Below are positions 12,607-25,508 of a DNA stretch of 64,000 nt, piece after piece (position 1 is the first letter of the stretch; every line of letters starts with the position of its first letter). The stretch comes from Leptospira barantonii (GTDB lineage Bacteria > Spirochaetota > Leptospiria > Leptospirales > Leptospiraceae): the NCBI RefSeq assembly GCF_002811925.1, contig NZ_NPDS01000009.1, positions 40,001-104,000 of the forward strand, written 5' to 3'. A program made the position numbers and the translations under genes. Below the pieces are notes generated by a model, which saw only the letters and a program-made list of their open reading frames with translations, searched no databases and was not told where the DNA came from.

Positions 12607-13545
12607 CTACATTCTCGGCTTAGCGAGCAAATTGAGTTTTCTCTGAATCAATCTTCTGAGTTCGATCATCTCTTCCAGATACGAGGCAAGAACCTTGTCC
12701 ACGTTGATGTTCTTTTCCATTTTCAAAAGACTGTCTCGAACCAAACGAAGATTTTCTTCGTCCGTGACCTTACCGGAAATGATCAGTTTTCGAATCGTCT
12801 CGAACTCGCATTTTCTAAGATGAACTCGGAGTAAAAACTCGATCGAGAATTTGGAAACCATTCTCCCCCAAGGGCTGTTCGGATTGAGATTGGCGGCCTG
12901 AGCTTGGGCTTCGATCCGATCCGCCGCTCTTTGAGAAGGAACGGGTCCGAAAGAATTCGAAAAAGAATTCATCGCGCGTGTGGGTTCGTCTATGTCCTTT
13001 CCTTCCGTGGGAGTGTCGCCTTTGGAAACTAAAATTTCTTCCATCGCTTGAACGCGGAATTCTTCCTGAAAGTCGTTCGGATTGTTGTTCATCATCCGAA
13101 TGAATTCTTCAAGCATCACGGCGATGTTTACGATTCTTCCGATCGGAGTGTTGTTCAGTTCTCGGATCTTAGGAAAGAGTTCTCTTGTGATGAGGGAAGG
13201 CGATTTTTTTTTGTAATAGGTCGCCTCGTAGAGACGTTCCAATTTTTTTTCAGCGTAGTATTTCAGATCTTGAAGAATTTTCAGATCGGCGTATGCGTAT
13301 GCGTCCACGCCGGGATCGTTCATCTTACTCGCCTTCTCGTCCGGCAATACGATCTTAATGACGAATATGATCTTCGCTTCCCGAAGAACCTCGAGAATGT
13401 TTCGAATGTCGTCCGGTTCTCTCGAAAAGAGAGACATCAACTCCTTGATAAAAGAATCGGACGTGGGAATTTTTTCGTCTTCTCGAAGATTGATCTTACG
13501 GATCTCTCCGGCGATTTCCAGTGCTACTTCACTCAAGGCGCTCAT
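12607..13545 (-). CDS. Conserved hypothetical cytoplasmic protein
   Basis: 312 residues, mostly helical and charged, without signal peptide or membrane segment. The N-terminal ~70 residues (SEVALEIAGEIRKI...DDIRNILEVLREAKIIFVIKIVLPD) could form a winged-helix-like fold. The middle, about 180-230, is a polar linker with PVPSQRAADRIEAQAQAAN, and the end is a long helix pair rich in Leu, Arg and Lys. I recognise no family. The start is 76 bp after the ABC permease stop, on the same strand, so it may be in the same transcript. Confidence 0.75.
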   Translation of the reverse strand: MSALSEVALEIAGEIRKINLREDEKIPTSDSFIKELMSLFSREPDDIRNILEVLREAKIIFVIKIVLPDEKASKMNDPGVDAYAYADLKILQDLKYYAEKKLERLYEATYYKKKSPSLITRELFPKIRELNNTPIGRIVNIAVMLEEFIRMMNNNPNDFQEEFRVQAMEEILVSKGDTPTEGKDIDEPTRAMNSFSNSFGPVPSQRAADRIEAQAQAANLNPNSPWGRMVSKFSIEFLLRVHLRKCEFETIRKLIISGKVTDEENLRLVRDSLLKMEKNINVDKVLASYLEEMIELRRLIQRKLNLLAKPRM

Positions 13546-13621
13546 ACGAATGATAACATCCTAAGAGAAACTGCGTTGGCGATCAAGTTGGTTTTCGTTT
13601 TCAAAAGGGAGGAATATCTCT

Positions 13622-16123
<2,502 letters not shown>

Positions 16124-16129
16124 GAATCT

Positions 16130-16825
<696 letters not shown>

Positions 16826-16961
16826 TTGGTTTTGAGGGAACAGGAGAATTCGAATCGAAATTTGTGAAAAGTGAAAAATCAACCGACAGGAATACCTCGT
16901 GGTCGGTTTATTTTGTCGTAGATACGACAATTCTTCCCCGAAATTGAGCTTGCAAAAAAAC

Positions 16962-16999
16962 AAAAAAGCCTCCGAAAGAATTCTCTCTCGAAGGCTTTT
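16962..16999 (-). terminator. Intrinsic terminator of the SpoIID-like gene
   Basis: AAAAGCCT / AGGCTTTT stem with an imperfect inner helix; on the minus strand it ends in a long T-run just after the stop at 17021. Confidence 0.7.
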
Positions 17000-17020
17000 C
17001 GATTCTAAACTTTTAAATTC

Positions 17021-18145
17021 TTAGCGTGTGATTCTTGCAAGGTCGGTTCCAGGATAATAGTGTCTGAGAATTTCAACGTAATTGTAATTCTCTTTTGCCA
17101 TTCCGAAACTTCCCCATTGACTGAGTCCGACTCCGTGACCGGAACCCATTCCTTTTACCAAATAACCGTTTCCTTCTTTTTGAATTCCGAATCTCAAAGA
17201 ACGAACGGGAGTGCCTAACGTTTGTCTGAATTCTTTTCCGCGAATTCTGGAAGAACCTTCCGAACCGCTCAACTCCATAAGATCCACTCTTCCTGAAGCC
17301 GTTCTGGATAAAACTTGGACCGATTGAATCTCTCCAAGTTTTAAGTTTGAGAATTTGGAATTGATCAGTTCCCCGGAAATCGTTTCTTTCCAATAAAAGT
17401 TGTCGCCGGCGCGATCGAACTCCGAAGCGACCGTGGAAAGATAAGGAATTCTTTTTCCACCCCATACGTTTTCGGGAGTTTCCGTTTTACCGCCGCTGTT
17501 CGAATGAAAGAACGCTTGGATCGGATTTTCCTCGAAGACGGCCATTACTCCTGTGGTGTCTTGAACGGCCTTCGTCGTAGATGGATGTTCTTTTTCTATG
17601 CCGCCATACACTTGAGAATTTACGGTTGCTTCCACGTCGTAAAGCGCATTCTTTTTATTTAATATTTCACGAACTGCATAGGTTCTTGCGCAGATTGCCT
17701 GAGCCTTCAGAGCTTCCACGGGCCAACCGTAAGGAACCTCGGAAGGAACCACTGCGTAAAGATATTCTTCCAAAGGAAGAACGTTAACCACCAAGGCGGC
17801 CCCTTGTCCTTGAGGAATGAGTTGGATCGCTCCTCTAACCTTTAAGGACTTGTATTCAAGACCCGCATTCTCACCCACAAAACGAATCGGCGCTTTTAAA
17901 CGGGAAGAATCCAACGAGATGATATCGATTCCTTTTTTAATGAGAAGATCGTTCGCGTCATACACGGAAATGATTCCTTCTCCGCGGATTTGAAGATCTC
18001 CTTCGGACTTGCCAAGAAGCACTCGAACCTCGTGAACCGAACGGCTTTTATACGGAGGCGTCCAAGGACGAATGATGACGGTATTACAACCCGTTTCCAA
18101 AAATACGAGGATTAGAATTAAAAGCAAAACTAGTTTTCTGATCAT
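17021..18145 (-). CDS. SpoIID/LytB-domain lipoprotein (putative lytic transglycosylase)
   Basis: 374 residues. Signal peptide with lipobox FLETGC (Cys20), so a lipoprotein. The SpoIID domain is clear: [18 protein letters not shown], with the catalytic Glu in PSEVP, then [18 protein letters not shown], the [11 protein letters not shown] segment and the C-terminal [12 protein letters not shown] motif. SpoIID enzymes cut denuded glycan strands of peptidoglycan; in non-sporulating bacteria related proteins act in cell separation or wall turnover. It is a single-gene unit with its own terminator. Confidence 0.92.
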   Translation of the reverse strand: MIRKLVLLLILILVFLETGCNTVIIRPWTPPYKSRSVHEVRVLLGKSEGDLQIRGEGIISVYDANDLLIKKGIDIISLDSSRLKAPIRFVGENAGLEYKSLKVRGAIQLIPQGQGAALVVNVLPLEEYLYAVVPSEVPYGWPVEALKAQAICARTYAVREILNKKNALYDVEATVNSQVYGGIEKEHPSTTKAVQDTTGVMAVFEENPIQAFFHSNSGGKTETPENVWGGKRIPYLSTVASEFDRAGDNFYWKETISGELINSKFSNLKLGEIQSVQVLSRTASGRVDLMELSGSEGSSRIRGKEFRQTLGTPVRSLRFGIQKEGNGYLVKGMGSGHGVGLSQWGSFGMAKENYNYVEILRHYYPGTDLARITR

Positions 18146-18597
18146 AAGAATTCCCGGAGATACGTCTATCTCTCTTCTTGAATATCGTAGAGAACCGAAA
18201 ATCCCTGCAGAGATTTTTGGGTTTAGCGGGGGGATTTGGCGGAAGAAACAGGGCGGATTTTATACTGAGAGCGAATCGAAGGCAAGTGCGTAGGAGTTCT
18301 TCTTTAAACGGACATGTAACGAAATCGGAATGTATGCCCTTTATACGGAGACTGTGAGCTCAAAATTTAAGCAGATGAAATGAATGTGTTTTTTTGAGTA
18401 AAAAGATTATTTTTTCCTTTCATTTGGATAAACCAATAAAAAAGCTATTTTTGAAGTAATCCCTTCGTTTACAAAATATAGATGAAAGTGTTTGATTTCA
18501 CGTGATTCGAGCAATTTAAGAATCCCGCTAAATTTAATGAGAATTGTATTTTCTCCTTAAAATATTAAAATTAGAATTTAGGAGCAAGTGAAGATTT
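18146..18597. other. AT-rich intergenic region between divergent genes
   Basis: About 450 bp with no convincing gene, on both strands. It is clearly richer in A and T than the flanking minus-strand genes and marks the left border of a low-GC block. It should contain the divergent promoters of the SpoIID-like and Bor-like genes, but I cannot place them with confidence. Confidence 0.5.
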
Positions 18598-18888
18598 ATG
18601 AGAATCATATCTTTGTGTTTGATCATTTTGAGTCTTTCTTTTTGTGGTCAAGCGTATATAAAAGCTCGATCTAATTCTTTAAGTGAGACCAATCGATATT
18701 CGAATACGTATTTATATTGGTTTTGGGGCTCAACACCAACCCATACTGTCGATGTAAGTAAAATTTGTCCCCCAGGCGACTCCCTCATTGAAGCCCGGTA
18801 TTACCATTCATTTGTAGGATATATGGCCTTAATTGCCACCTGGGGTATTGTAGTTCCTATTCAACTTGAAGTCACTTGCGCTAAATAA
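18598..18888 (+). CDS. Bor/Iss-family small lipoprotein
   Basis: 96 residues. A hydrophobic signal (MRIISLCLIILSLSFC) gives a probable lipid Cys16, although Phe at position -1 is unusual. The mature part matches the phage lambda Bor pattern: TVDVSKIC (50-57), then a hydrophobic stretch around 73-87 (ALIATWGIVVPI) and a final Cys94 (VTC near the C-terminus). Bor/Iss is an outer-membrane lipoprotein linked to serum resistance in E. coli; whether the spirochaete protein has that role is unknown. AGGAG lies 10 nt before the ATG. It starts the low-GC plus-strand block. Confidence 0.7.
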   Translation: MRIISLCLIILSLSFCGQAYIKARSNSLSETNRYSNTYLYWFWGSTPTHTVDVSKICPPGDSLIEARYYHSFVGYMALIATWGIVVPIQLEVTCAK

Positions 18889-18900
18889 AGGAAAAGATTA

Positions 18901-19368
18901 ATGAAATTATATGTTATTCAGTGTTTCTCTTTAATAATCCTCTTGTTTGCGAATTGTATATCGATGAGAATTATCGATCCGACTAAAAAAATGGCTAACG
19001 GCATCCCTGAAGAACGTATGACCCTTACCCTTTTTGGCGTTAGAGCGAATGACCCAAATATGATATGCGAAGGTGGTTTGCAGGAAGTTCAGTTTGAGCG
19101 TCCGTTTTGGGCCGCGTGGATAATGGAAATATATGGAATATTACCTCTATTTGTTAACGTTCGAAAAAGTGTTTCGATATGTGCTGAATCCGGAACAAGT
19201 TCCAGTTTAGATTCCGCCAATTTTAACGATATTATTTCGCTCAAGAATGGAGAAATTATTACCGGAGTAAAAACCGCAGTGACAGGAGATTCCGTTGTAG
19301 TCACAACAAAGGACGGTAAAGTTTCGGTTTATAGAAAAAGAGAAGTCTCGGGAATTAAGAAGAATTAA
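18901..19368 (+). CDS. Bor-like lipoprotein with C-terminal VSG module
   Basis: 155 residues with a lipoprotein signal (lipobox LFANC, Cys19). The central part is related to the preceding gene, with Cys56 and Cys94 at the same spacing (37-38 residues) and a hydrophobic segment between. The C-terminal ~45 residues add a module LKNGEIITGVKTAVTG...VTTKDGK...VSGI that resembles the C-terminus of the following FecR protein (LKNGQNVTGII...VKTPQGE...VSGL). No enzymatic feature. It lies 12 bp after the Bor-like gene. Function unknown; an envelope role is inferred. Confidence 0.7.
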   Translation: MKLYVIQCFSLIILLFANCISMRIIDPTKKMANGIPEERMTLTLFGVRANDPNMICEGGLQEVQFERPFWAAWIMEIYGILPLFVNVRKSVSICAESGTSSSLDSANFNDIISLKNGEIITGVKTAVTGDSVVVTTKDGKVSVYRKREVSGIKKN

Positions 19369-19404
19369 ATTCGCTCTGCTGATTCAAATCAGATTGAATT
19401 TAAC

Positions 19405-19444
19405 GATTATCCTTGAAGGAAGTTATTCACCTTCAAGGATAATC
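19405..19444 (+). terminator. Perfect 15-bp hairpin, probable terminator
   Basis: GATTATCCTTGAAGG and its exact complement, with a 10-nt loop, between the Bor-like and FecR genes; followed by a short TAGTTTT tract. Confidence 0.6.
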
Positions 19445-19484
19445 TAGTTTTACGAAATTATAATATATTAAAAGGACTCCATCG

Positions 19485-20597
19485 ATGAAAAAAGTCTTAT
19501 TCATTTATATAACACTGATCGTTTTTATTGCAAGTTGTGCTAAAGGACAAGGGAGTTCGAATTCGGGTTCGAAAAAAAGTTCCTTTTCAAGTATTCCCAC
19601 ATTCATCGTCGGCTCGGTGGAAATTAATCAAAAAGCGAGTAATTCAGGGGACATCATTGAAGGAGATCAAACGATTCGAATCGGAAGCGGATCTCTTGCC
19701 GATATCCAGATTCGTGGCTTCCAATCTCAAATTACTTTTAGAGCGAAAACGCAAACGGAACTGAATCTTTATTCTCGAGTGAAAGACGATAAACGGACTC
19801 TAATCGTTTTTCTAAAAAAAGGGGATTTGCTTTTTTCCGTAAAAAAACTTCAAAAAGACGAAAGCGTTCTCATTTTCACACCTTCTATGAAGGCAATGGT
19901 AGTCGGAACTCAGTTTAAGGTCGTAGTAAAAGAAGACGCCACAACAAACATTAAGGTTGCCGACGGAAGCGTGGATGTTCGGCCTTCCGATCCTACGTTG
20001 GAACTTCTTATGAACTCCGAAGAAACGGATTCCAAGACTAAGGAAAAAATCAACGCGGCTTTTGGACAAGGACAGGTGCTTGAATCCGGAAAGGAAACGA
20101 CGGTTACGAACGGAAAAATCAAAGAAGCGCTCAAAGATCCGGAACTTTTGAAATTATTGGAAAGCCCGGAGTTAAAAAATATCAAAACGCCGACCGAGCC
20201 GGCCGAAAACGCGGAACTTAAAAAACAACTCGCGGCGTTGGAATCCAAACTACCGGAGAGCATTGCGGTAGGAGAAATTAAAACTTCCCAAGGTTTGGCG
20301 GGAAATACTTTAAAAGATCTTCAAAAAGAGTCGTCTGAGATCGTGAGTGTTTCGGATAACAATCAAAAGACCGGACAAGAATTGAAAAAAGAAATTGATA
20401 GCGCTCTTAAGGAAAATAACGGCGTTTTATTATCAACCATGGGAAAGGTCCTTGGAAAAGGAGCTGAAACCCTGGTTTTAAAGAACGGACAAAACGTTAC
20501 TGGAATTATTTATCAGACAGGTAGCAATTACAATGTCAAAACTCCTCAAGGGGAATTGCACTTTTCTGAATCTCAAGTGTCCGGTCTAAGATTTTAA
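19485..20597 (+). CDS. FecR-domain lipoprotein
   Basis: 370 residues, lipobox FIASC (Cys18). Residues ~40-165 form a FecR-type beta domain (IVGSVEINQKASNSGDII, then RIGSGSLADIQIRG, then MKAMVVGTQFKVVV and KVADGSVDV), which in other bacteria senses or transmits signals in the periplasm. A charged, helical region (190-330) follows and the protein ends in the LKNG...VSG module shared with the preceding gene. A typical AAGGA site precedes the ATG. No FecI sigma factor or TonB receptor is nearby, so it is not a classical iron-citrate regulator. Confidence 0.85.
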   Translation: MKKVLFIYITLIVFIASCAKGQGSSNSGSKKSSFSSIPTFIVGSVEINQKASNSGDIIEGDQTIRIGSGSLADIQIRGFQSQITFRAKTQTELNLYSRVKDDKRTLIVFLKKGDLLFSVKKLQKDESVLIFTPSMKAMVVGTQFKVVVKEDATTNIKVADGSVDVRPSDPTLELLMNSEETDSKTKEKINAAFGQGQVLESGKETTVTNGKIKEALKDPELLKLLESPELKNIKTPTEPAENAELKKQLAALESKLPESIAVGEIKTSQGLAGNTLKDLQKESSEIVSVSDNNQKTGQELKKEIDSALKENNGVLLSTMGKVLGKGAETLVLKNGQNVTGIIYQTGSNYNVKTPQGELHFSESQVSGLRF

Positions 20598-20611
20598 GAA
20601 ACGGTGATCTT

Positions 20612-21994
20612 GTGTTTATTCGGATTCTCTTTTTAATTTTTTTTGTATCCTGTTCAACTTCTAAGTCCAATCTTCTTTCGAGTGATGGCCAGAAGAAGCG
20701 TCTATTGATCGATAAATTCGATTATTTAGAAAATAAAAAACTGAAGCCGATTGCCGCTGGTTTGACGAGCACTTTGACAAACGGCTTATCGAGAATTCCC
20801 ACTTTAGAGGTTGTCGGACCTTCCGAAAAAGCCAGCGCTCTAAAACTGATTAAGGAAAAACAACTCTACGGAGAAGAAGTGGATCCTGCGGAATTTCTCA
20901 GCAAGATTACTGCGGCCGATTACTTTTGCAATGGAGACATTCAAGCGGAACAGAATGCGGCTCTTGTCAATGTAAGAATTTCCGATGCTCACAAAGGTTC
21001 ACTTATCTTGAGTTCTTCTACTCGAGGTAACTTAGAAAAACCGATCACACTGCAGGAAAAGATCGTTGGAAACCTGCTTTCAAATATAGATAGCAACGAT
21101 GCCGAAGCAAACACCGCGCTTGTAAGCAATTCTTCGACTAAGAACGAATCTGCGTTTTCATTTTATGCGCAAGCTTCCGATATTCTCTATTCCGAACCTC
21201 AAAAAGCCGCGATCCTTTTGATCAGCGCATTGAAGAACGATCCCGAATACTTGGATGCTTTGGAAGATCTCGCCAATACTCTTTTTCAAATCGGGGAAAC
21301 TAAAAAGTCGATGGAGTTCCTCGTAAGAAAGAAAGAGGTTCTCGAACGTAAACAACTTCAGAACACGGTGGATTACGCAAACACCCTCTGCAATCTCGGA
21401 GTTACTTATTTTTCCTTAGGAGAAAGAGAAAAAGCGATGCAGTTGTGTCTTCAAGACAAGGAATTGAAAGAATCCTTGAAACTCAAAAAGACAAAGCTCT
21501 ACGCGAATACTCTTCAAACGATCGCTTCTTTTCACGTGTATCAAGGACGATATAAAGAAGGAATCCAATTGTTCGAATCTGCGAGAACCATACTGACTAC
21601 GTTGGGATTGGATAAGACGTTCGACTACGCGGATCTTTTAACCTCTTTGGGTTCGGCTTATAAACAGAACGGAGAACCCGAATTCGCAGGCGGACTTTAT
21701 AAGGACGCGGAAAATATTTACCAAGAAATTGGACTTTCTACCACTAGTTCTTACGCGGCTTTGTTAACCAATCAAGGGTTGCTTCATCTCGCGAAAAAAG
21801 AATATAAGGAAGCTCTAAAAAAATTCATTCAAGATAAGTCCATACAAGATAAGCTTGGTCTGGGAAAATCGGACGGATACATCGTCACTTTGAATAATTT
21901 GGCTATCGTTTTATCGGAATTAGGTGAAAAGAAAAAGGCCACCGAGTTTCTTCAACTGGCGAATAAACTAAAATCAAGCAAAAAGAAAAATTAA
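20612..21994 (+). CDS. Lipoprotein with FlgO/CsgG-like N-terminal domain and TPR repeats
   Basis: 460 residues from a GTG. Lipobox FVSC (Cys14). Residues ~25-130 resemble the TolB-N/FlgO/CsgG-type domain (KRLLIDKFDYLENKKLKPIA...GLSRIPTLEVVGPSE...KITAADYFCNGDIQ), used by outer-membrane lipoproteins to bind partners. The rest contains about five tetratricopeptide-like repeats of the kinesin-light-chain style (YANTLCNLGVTYFSLGEREKA, YADLLTSLGSAYKQNGEPEFA). It starts 14 bp after the FecR gene and is probably cotranscribed. Role likely in an envelope complex. Confidence 0.8.
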   Translation: MFIRILFLIFFVSCSTSKSNLLSSDGQKKRLLIDKFDYLENKKLKPIAAGLTSTLTNGLSRIPTLEVVGPSEKASALKLIKEKQLYGEEVDPAEFLSKITAADYFCNGDIQAEQNAALVNVRISDAHKGSLILSSSTRGNLEKPITLQEKIVGNLLSNIDSNDAEANTALVSNSSTKNESAFSFYAQASDILYSEPQKAAILLISALKNDPEYLDALEDLANTLFQIGETKKSMEFLVRKKEVLERKQLQNTVDYANTLCNLGVTYFSLGEREKAMQLCLQDKELKESLKLKKTKLYANTLQTIASFHVYQGRYKEGIQLFESARTILTTLGLDKTFDYADLLTSLGSAYKQNGEPEFAGGLYKDAENIYQEIGLSTTSSYAALLTNQGLLHLAKKEYKEALKKFIQDKSIQDKLGLGKSDGYIVTLNNLAIVLSELGEKKKATEFLQLANKLKSSKKKN

Positions 21995-22083
21995 TATAGT
22001 TTTGTGGACGCTCGGCGCGAGCCGCAATTAAAAACGGTCTTCTTGTTTTTATTTAAGTAAAATTGAATCGAGGATTTTTTTAC

Positions 22084-23259
22084 ATGCAAAATATTCATAA
22101 CTCTCATTCGAAGAAATATTTCTCGAGAATATGGGCTCTATCGTTTGCAATCATCATTTTTTTCGGAATCAATGCTTGTTCCTCTACGCAGGACGGCTCC
22201 GGAAAACAAGATAAATTTGTATATGTCAACAACGTTCAAGGCATCAACGAAGACGATTTCGAACTCAACGCAAAAAGAAAAATTCTGGAGAACGGTCTCG
22301 GAGAATTGATCGAAGGCGGTTCGCAAGCGATCGATGGACAATTAAAAGAAATGATCGTGAATTCTTCGACCGAAGGATTTGTGACCGAATTTTCAAGAAT
22401 CGGTTCCTTTCGAAAAAAGGGCAATCTATTGGAAGCGGACGCAAAGGGAAAGGTGAGCCGCAAAGCTGTCGAAGACGCGCTTAAAGAAAGATACAGAGAT
22501 CTCGGTAAACCTAAGTTTCTTATGATTATCGATGAAAAAATATTAGGAAAATCGAATGCAGGTTCTTCGGTATCGATCTCGGAAAACGCAATCGTAAAAA
22601 AATTCGTCGAATTTGATTTTTTAGATAAGAATCAGTTTAGCAGAATTTTGGCAAAAGAGGGCGGAAAGACCGTCGGAGTGTATGGAAATCAATCTTCCGA
22701 AGGGAAGGCGATTTCTGCCGCGGCCGAAATGGAAGCGCAGATTCTATTGGTTGGTCAGACGGAAGTTACGAACGCTGGAGATATCGAAGACAGCGGACTG
22801 AAATCCTATCAAGCGGTACTTCGTTTCAAAATTTTCGATGTGAATACTGCAAGAATCATCGCGGCGGATAATACGAACGGAGCGTTTCCTCACGTAAGTC
22901 CGGAAACCGGATCTCAGGAAGCGATTCGTAAGGCCGTGGACAAGGCTTATCCTAAGATTCGCGATCAAATCTCTATGAAATGGAGACCCGGAAATCTGAT
23001 TCGAGTCAAACTCGAAGGCATCGCATATGACGATTATGTCGACAAGGACATTAAGGGTTTAATTCGCGGGATCAAAGGCGTAAACAGCGTATCCGAAGCC
23101 AGTAGCGGAAATACGAATAAAATGATAGTTTTAGAAGTGGAAGCCCTTTTTAACGGAAGCAATCTTTACCAAAAGATGAGAGAAAGAAAGAGCGATTTTG
23201 GTTTCGAGTTTACTCAGAAAGAAGTAAAACCGACTTCTGTTCATATCATCAAAAAGTAA
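22084..23259 (+). CDS. FlgT/LPP20-like exported lipoprotein
   Basis: 391 residues from the ATG at 22084 (GAGG site upstream; a TTG at 22063 is possible). Signal with lipobox GINAC (Cys32). The N-terminal domain has the FlgT/LPP20 pattern: DDFELNAKRKILENGLGELIEGGSQAID...GFVTEF...LLEADAKGKVSRKAVEDAL. A CsgG-like central part (ILVGQTEVTNAG...FKIFDVNTARIIAAD) follows, and a C-terminal domain. In Vibrio FlgT, FlgO and FlgP make the outer flagellar ring, but here the flagella are periplasmic, so the function may differ. Third of a FecR-TPR-FlgT run. Confidence 0.78.
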   Translation: MQNIHNSHSKKYFSRIWALSFAIIIFFGINACSSTQDGSGKQDKFVYVNNVQGINEDDFELNAKRKILENGLGELIEGGSQAIDGQLKEMIVNSSTEGFVTEFSRIGSFRKKGNLLEADAKGKVSRKAVEDALKERYRDLGKPKFLMIIDEKILGKSNAGSSVSISENAIVKKFVEFDFLDKNQFSRILAKEGGKTVGVYGNQSSEGKAISAAAEMEAQILLVGQTEVTNAGDIEDSGLKSYQAVLRFKIFDVNTARIIAADNTNGAFPHVSPETGSQEAIRKAVDKAYPKIRDQISMKWRPGNLIRVKLEGIAYDDYVDKDIKGLIRGIKGVNSVSEASSGNTNKMIVLEVEALFNGSNLYQKMRERKSDFGFEFTQKEVKPTSVHIIKK

Positions 23260-23316
23260 TTCATATTTTACTAATATATCTCAAGTGTTTAATGTCACCT
23301 CGACGCCCGGAGAAAC

Positions 23317-24699
<1,383 letters not shown>

Positions 24700-24787
24700 A
24701 GAAGATTTTTAACAAGAAATAGATCAAAAATGCGAAGTAATGTCTGCTTTGGCTTTATTAAGGATATAACGAGTGACACACTATTTT

Positions 24788-24811
24788 TATCAAACCTTTC
24801 TTTGTTTGATA
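24788..24811. promoter_or_regulatory. Perfect inverted repeat in a divergent spacer, candidate operator
   Basis: TATCAAAC and GTTTGATA separated by CTTTCTTT, between the methyltransferase (minus) and YbjQ-like lipoprotein (plus) genes; either a protein-binding site or a hairpin. Confidence 0.4.
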
Positions 24812-24862
24812 TTCGTTTTATAATGATTTTAAAAAAATACATAAGTTTATTTCTACTTTCTC

Positions 24863-24891
24863 TTGACCCAATTTGTTAAATTTTCTACGCT
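24863..24891 (+). promoter_or_regulatory. Candidate sigma-70 promoter for the YbjQ-like lipoprotein
   Basis: TTGACC, 17-nt spacer, TACGCT, about 90 bp upstream of the ATG. The -10 is a weak match. Confidence 0.3.
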
Positions 24892-24983
24892 CTCCAATCG
24901 AACCTTTTTCGAACATAGCGTTTTAATGGATGACTCTCCAAATTGTTATGTTTTGAAAAAGATCAAATGTCTTAGGAGACCAA

Positions 24984-25454
24984 ATGAAACTAATTAAATT
25001 GGCAGTTCTTTCTGTAATCCTGATCGGATTCGTAGCAAATTGCTCTACAGAAACTACTTATGTTAAACACCCAACGGAAATCCAAGTTACATCTGCACAA
25101 CCAAACGGTTCTTTCACTAGCTTAGGAACTATCGTTGTTGAAAAACAAGATGTTGGATTTGCAACAAGTGGACCAAGAATCACTGCTGCAGGCGGCGGTA
25201 ACTTAATTACTAACGAATCCTTCAGATGGGTAAACAACGGAACCGCAGGTGACGTTGAGCAACTTCTTACACAAGAGCTTGTGAAAGAAGCAAAAGCAAG
25301 AGGTGGAAACGCTGTAGTTAAAGTTAGCTTTGGCGCTTACGCTGTTCCAATCTTTATTCCTTTCATCGGACCTCTAGGTGTGAAGTATTTTATGGCAACT
25401 GGTGAAGTTGTAGTCCTTGGCGGATCTGCTTCTACTCCAGCGAAAACAAAATAA
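24984..25454 (+). CDS. YbjQ-like lipoprotein, probably highly expressed
   Basis: 156 residues with a lipoprotein signal (lipobox FVANC, Cys20) and an AGGAG ribosome site. The C-terminal half resembles YbjQ/heavy-metal-binding-type proteins: LVKEAKARGGNAVVKVSFG...MATGEVVVLGG, where the ALGANAVV-type helix and the final ATGxVVVL strand are typical. Compared with neighbours, it uses a narrow set of codons (for example AAC, GTT, GCA, ACT), which suggests strong expression. A 9-bp perfect hairpin with T-run follows. Probably an abundant envelope lipoprotein; function unknown. Confidence 0.75.
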   Translation: MKLIKLAVLSVILIGFVANCSTETTYVKHPTEIQVTSAQPNGSFTSLGTIVVEKQDVGFATSGPRITAAGGGNLITNESFRWVNNGTAGDVEQLLTQELVKEAKARGGNAVVKVSFGAYAVPIFIPFIGPLGVKYFMATGEVVVLGGSASTPAKTK

Positions 25455-25469
25455 TAGAAATTTACTTTC

Positions 25470-25500
25470 GTTTCCGGGGGGATGTCTCCCGGAAACTTTT
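25470..25500 (+). terminator. Intrinsic terminator after the YbjQ-like lipoprotein gene
   Basis: GTTTCCGGG / CCCGGAAAC, perfect 9-bp stem with 9-nt loop, then TTTT. An in-frame ATG lies in its loop, which argues against that ATG as the start of the following gene. Confidence 0.8.
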
Positions 25501-25508
25501 GGCTGTTC

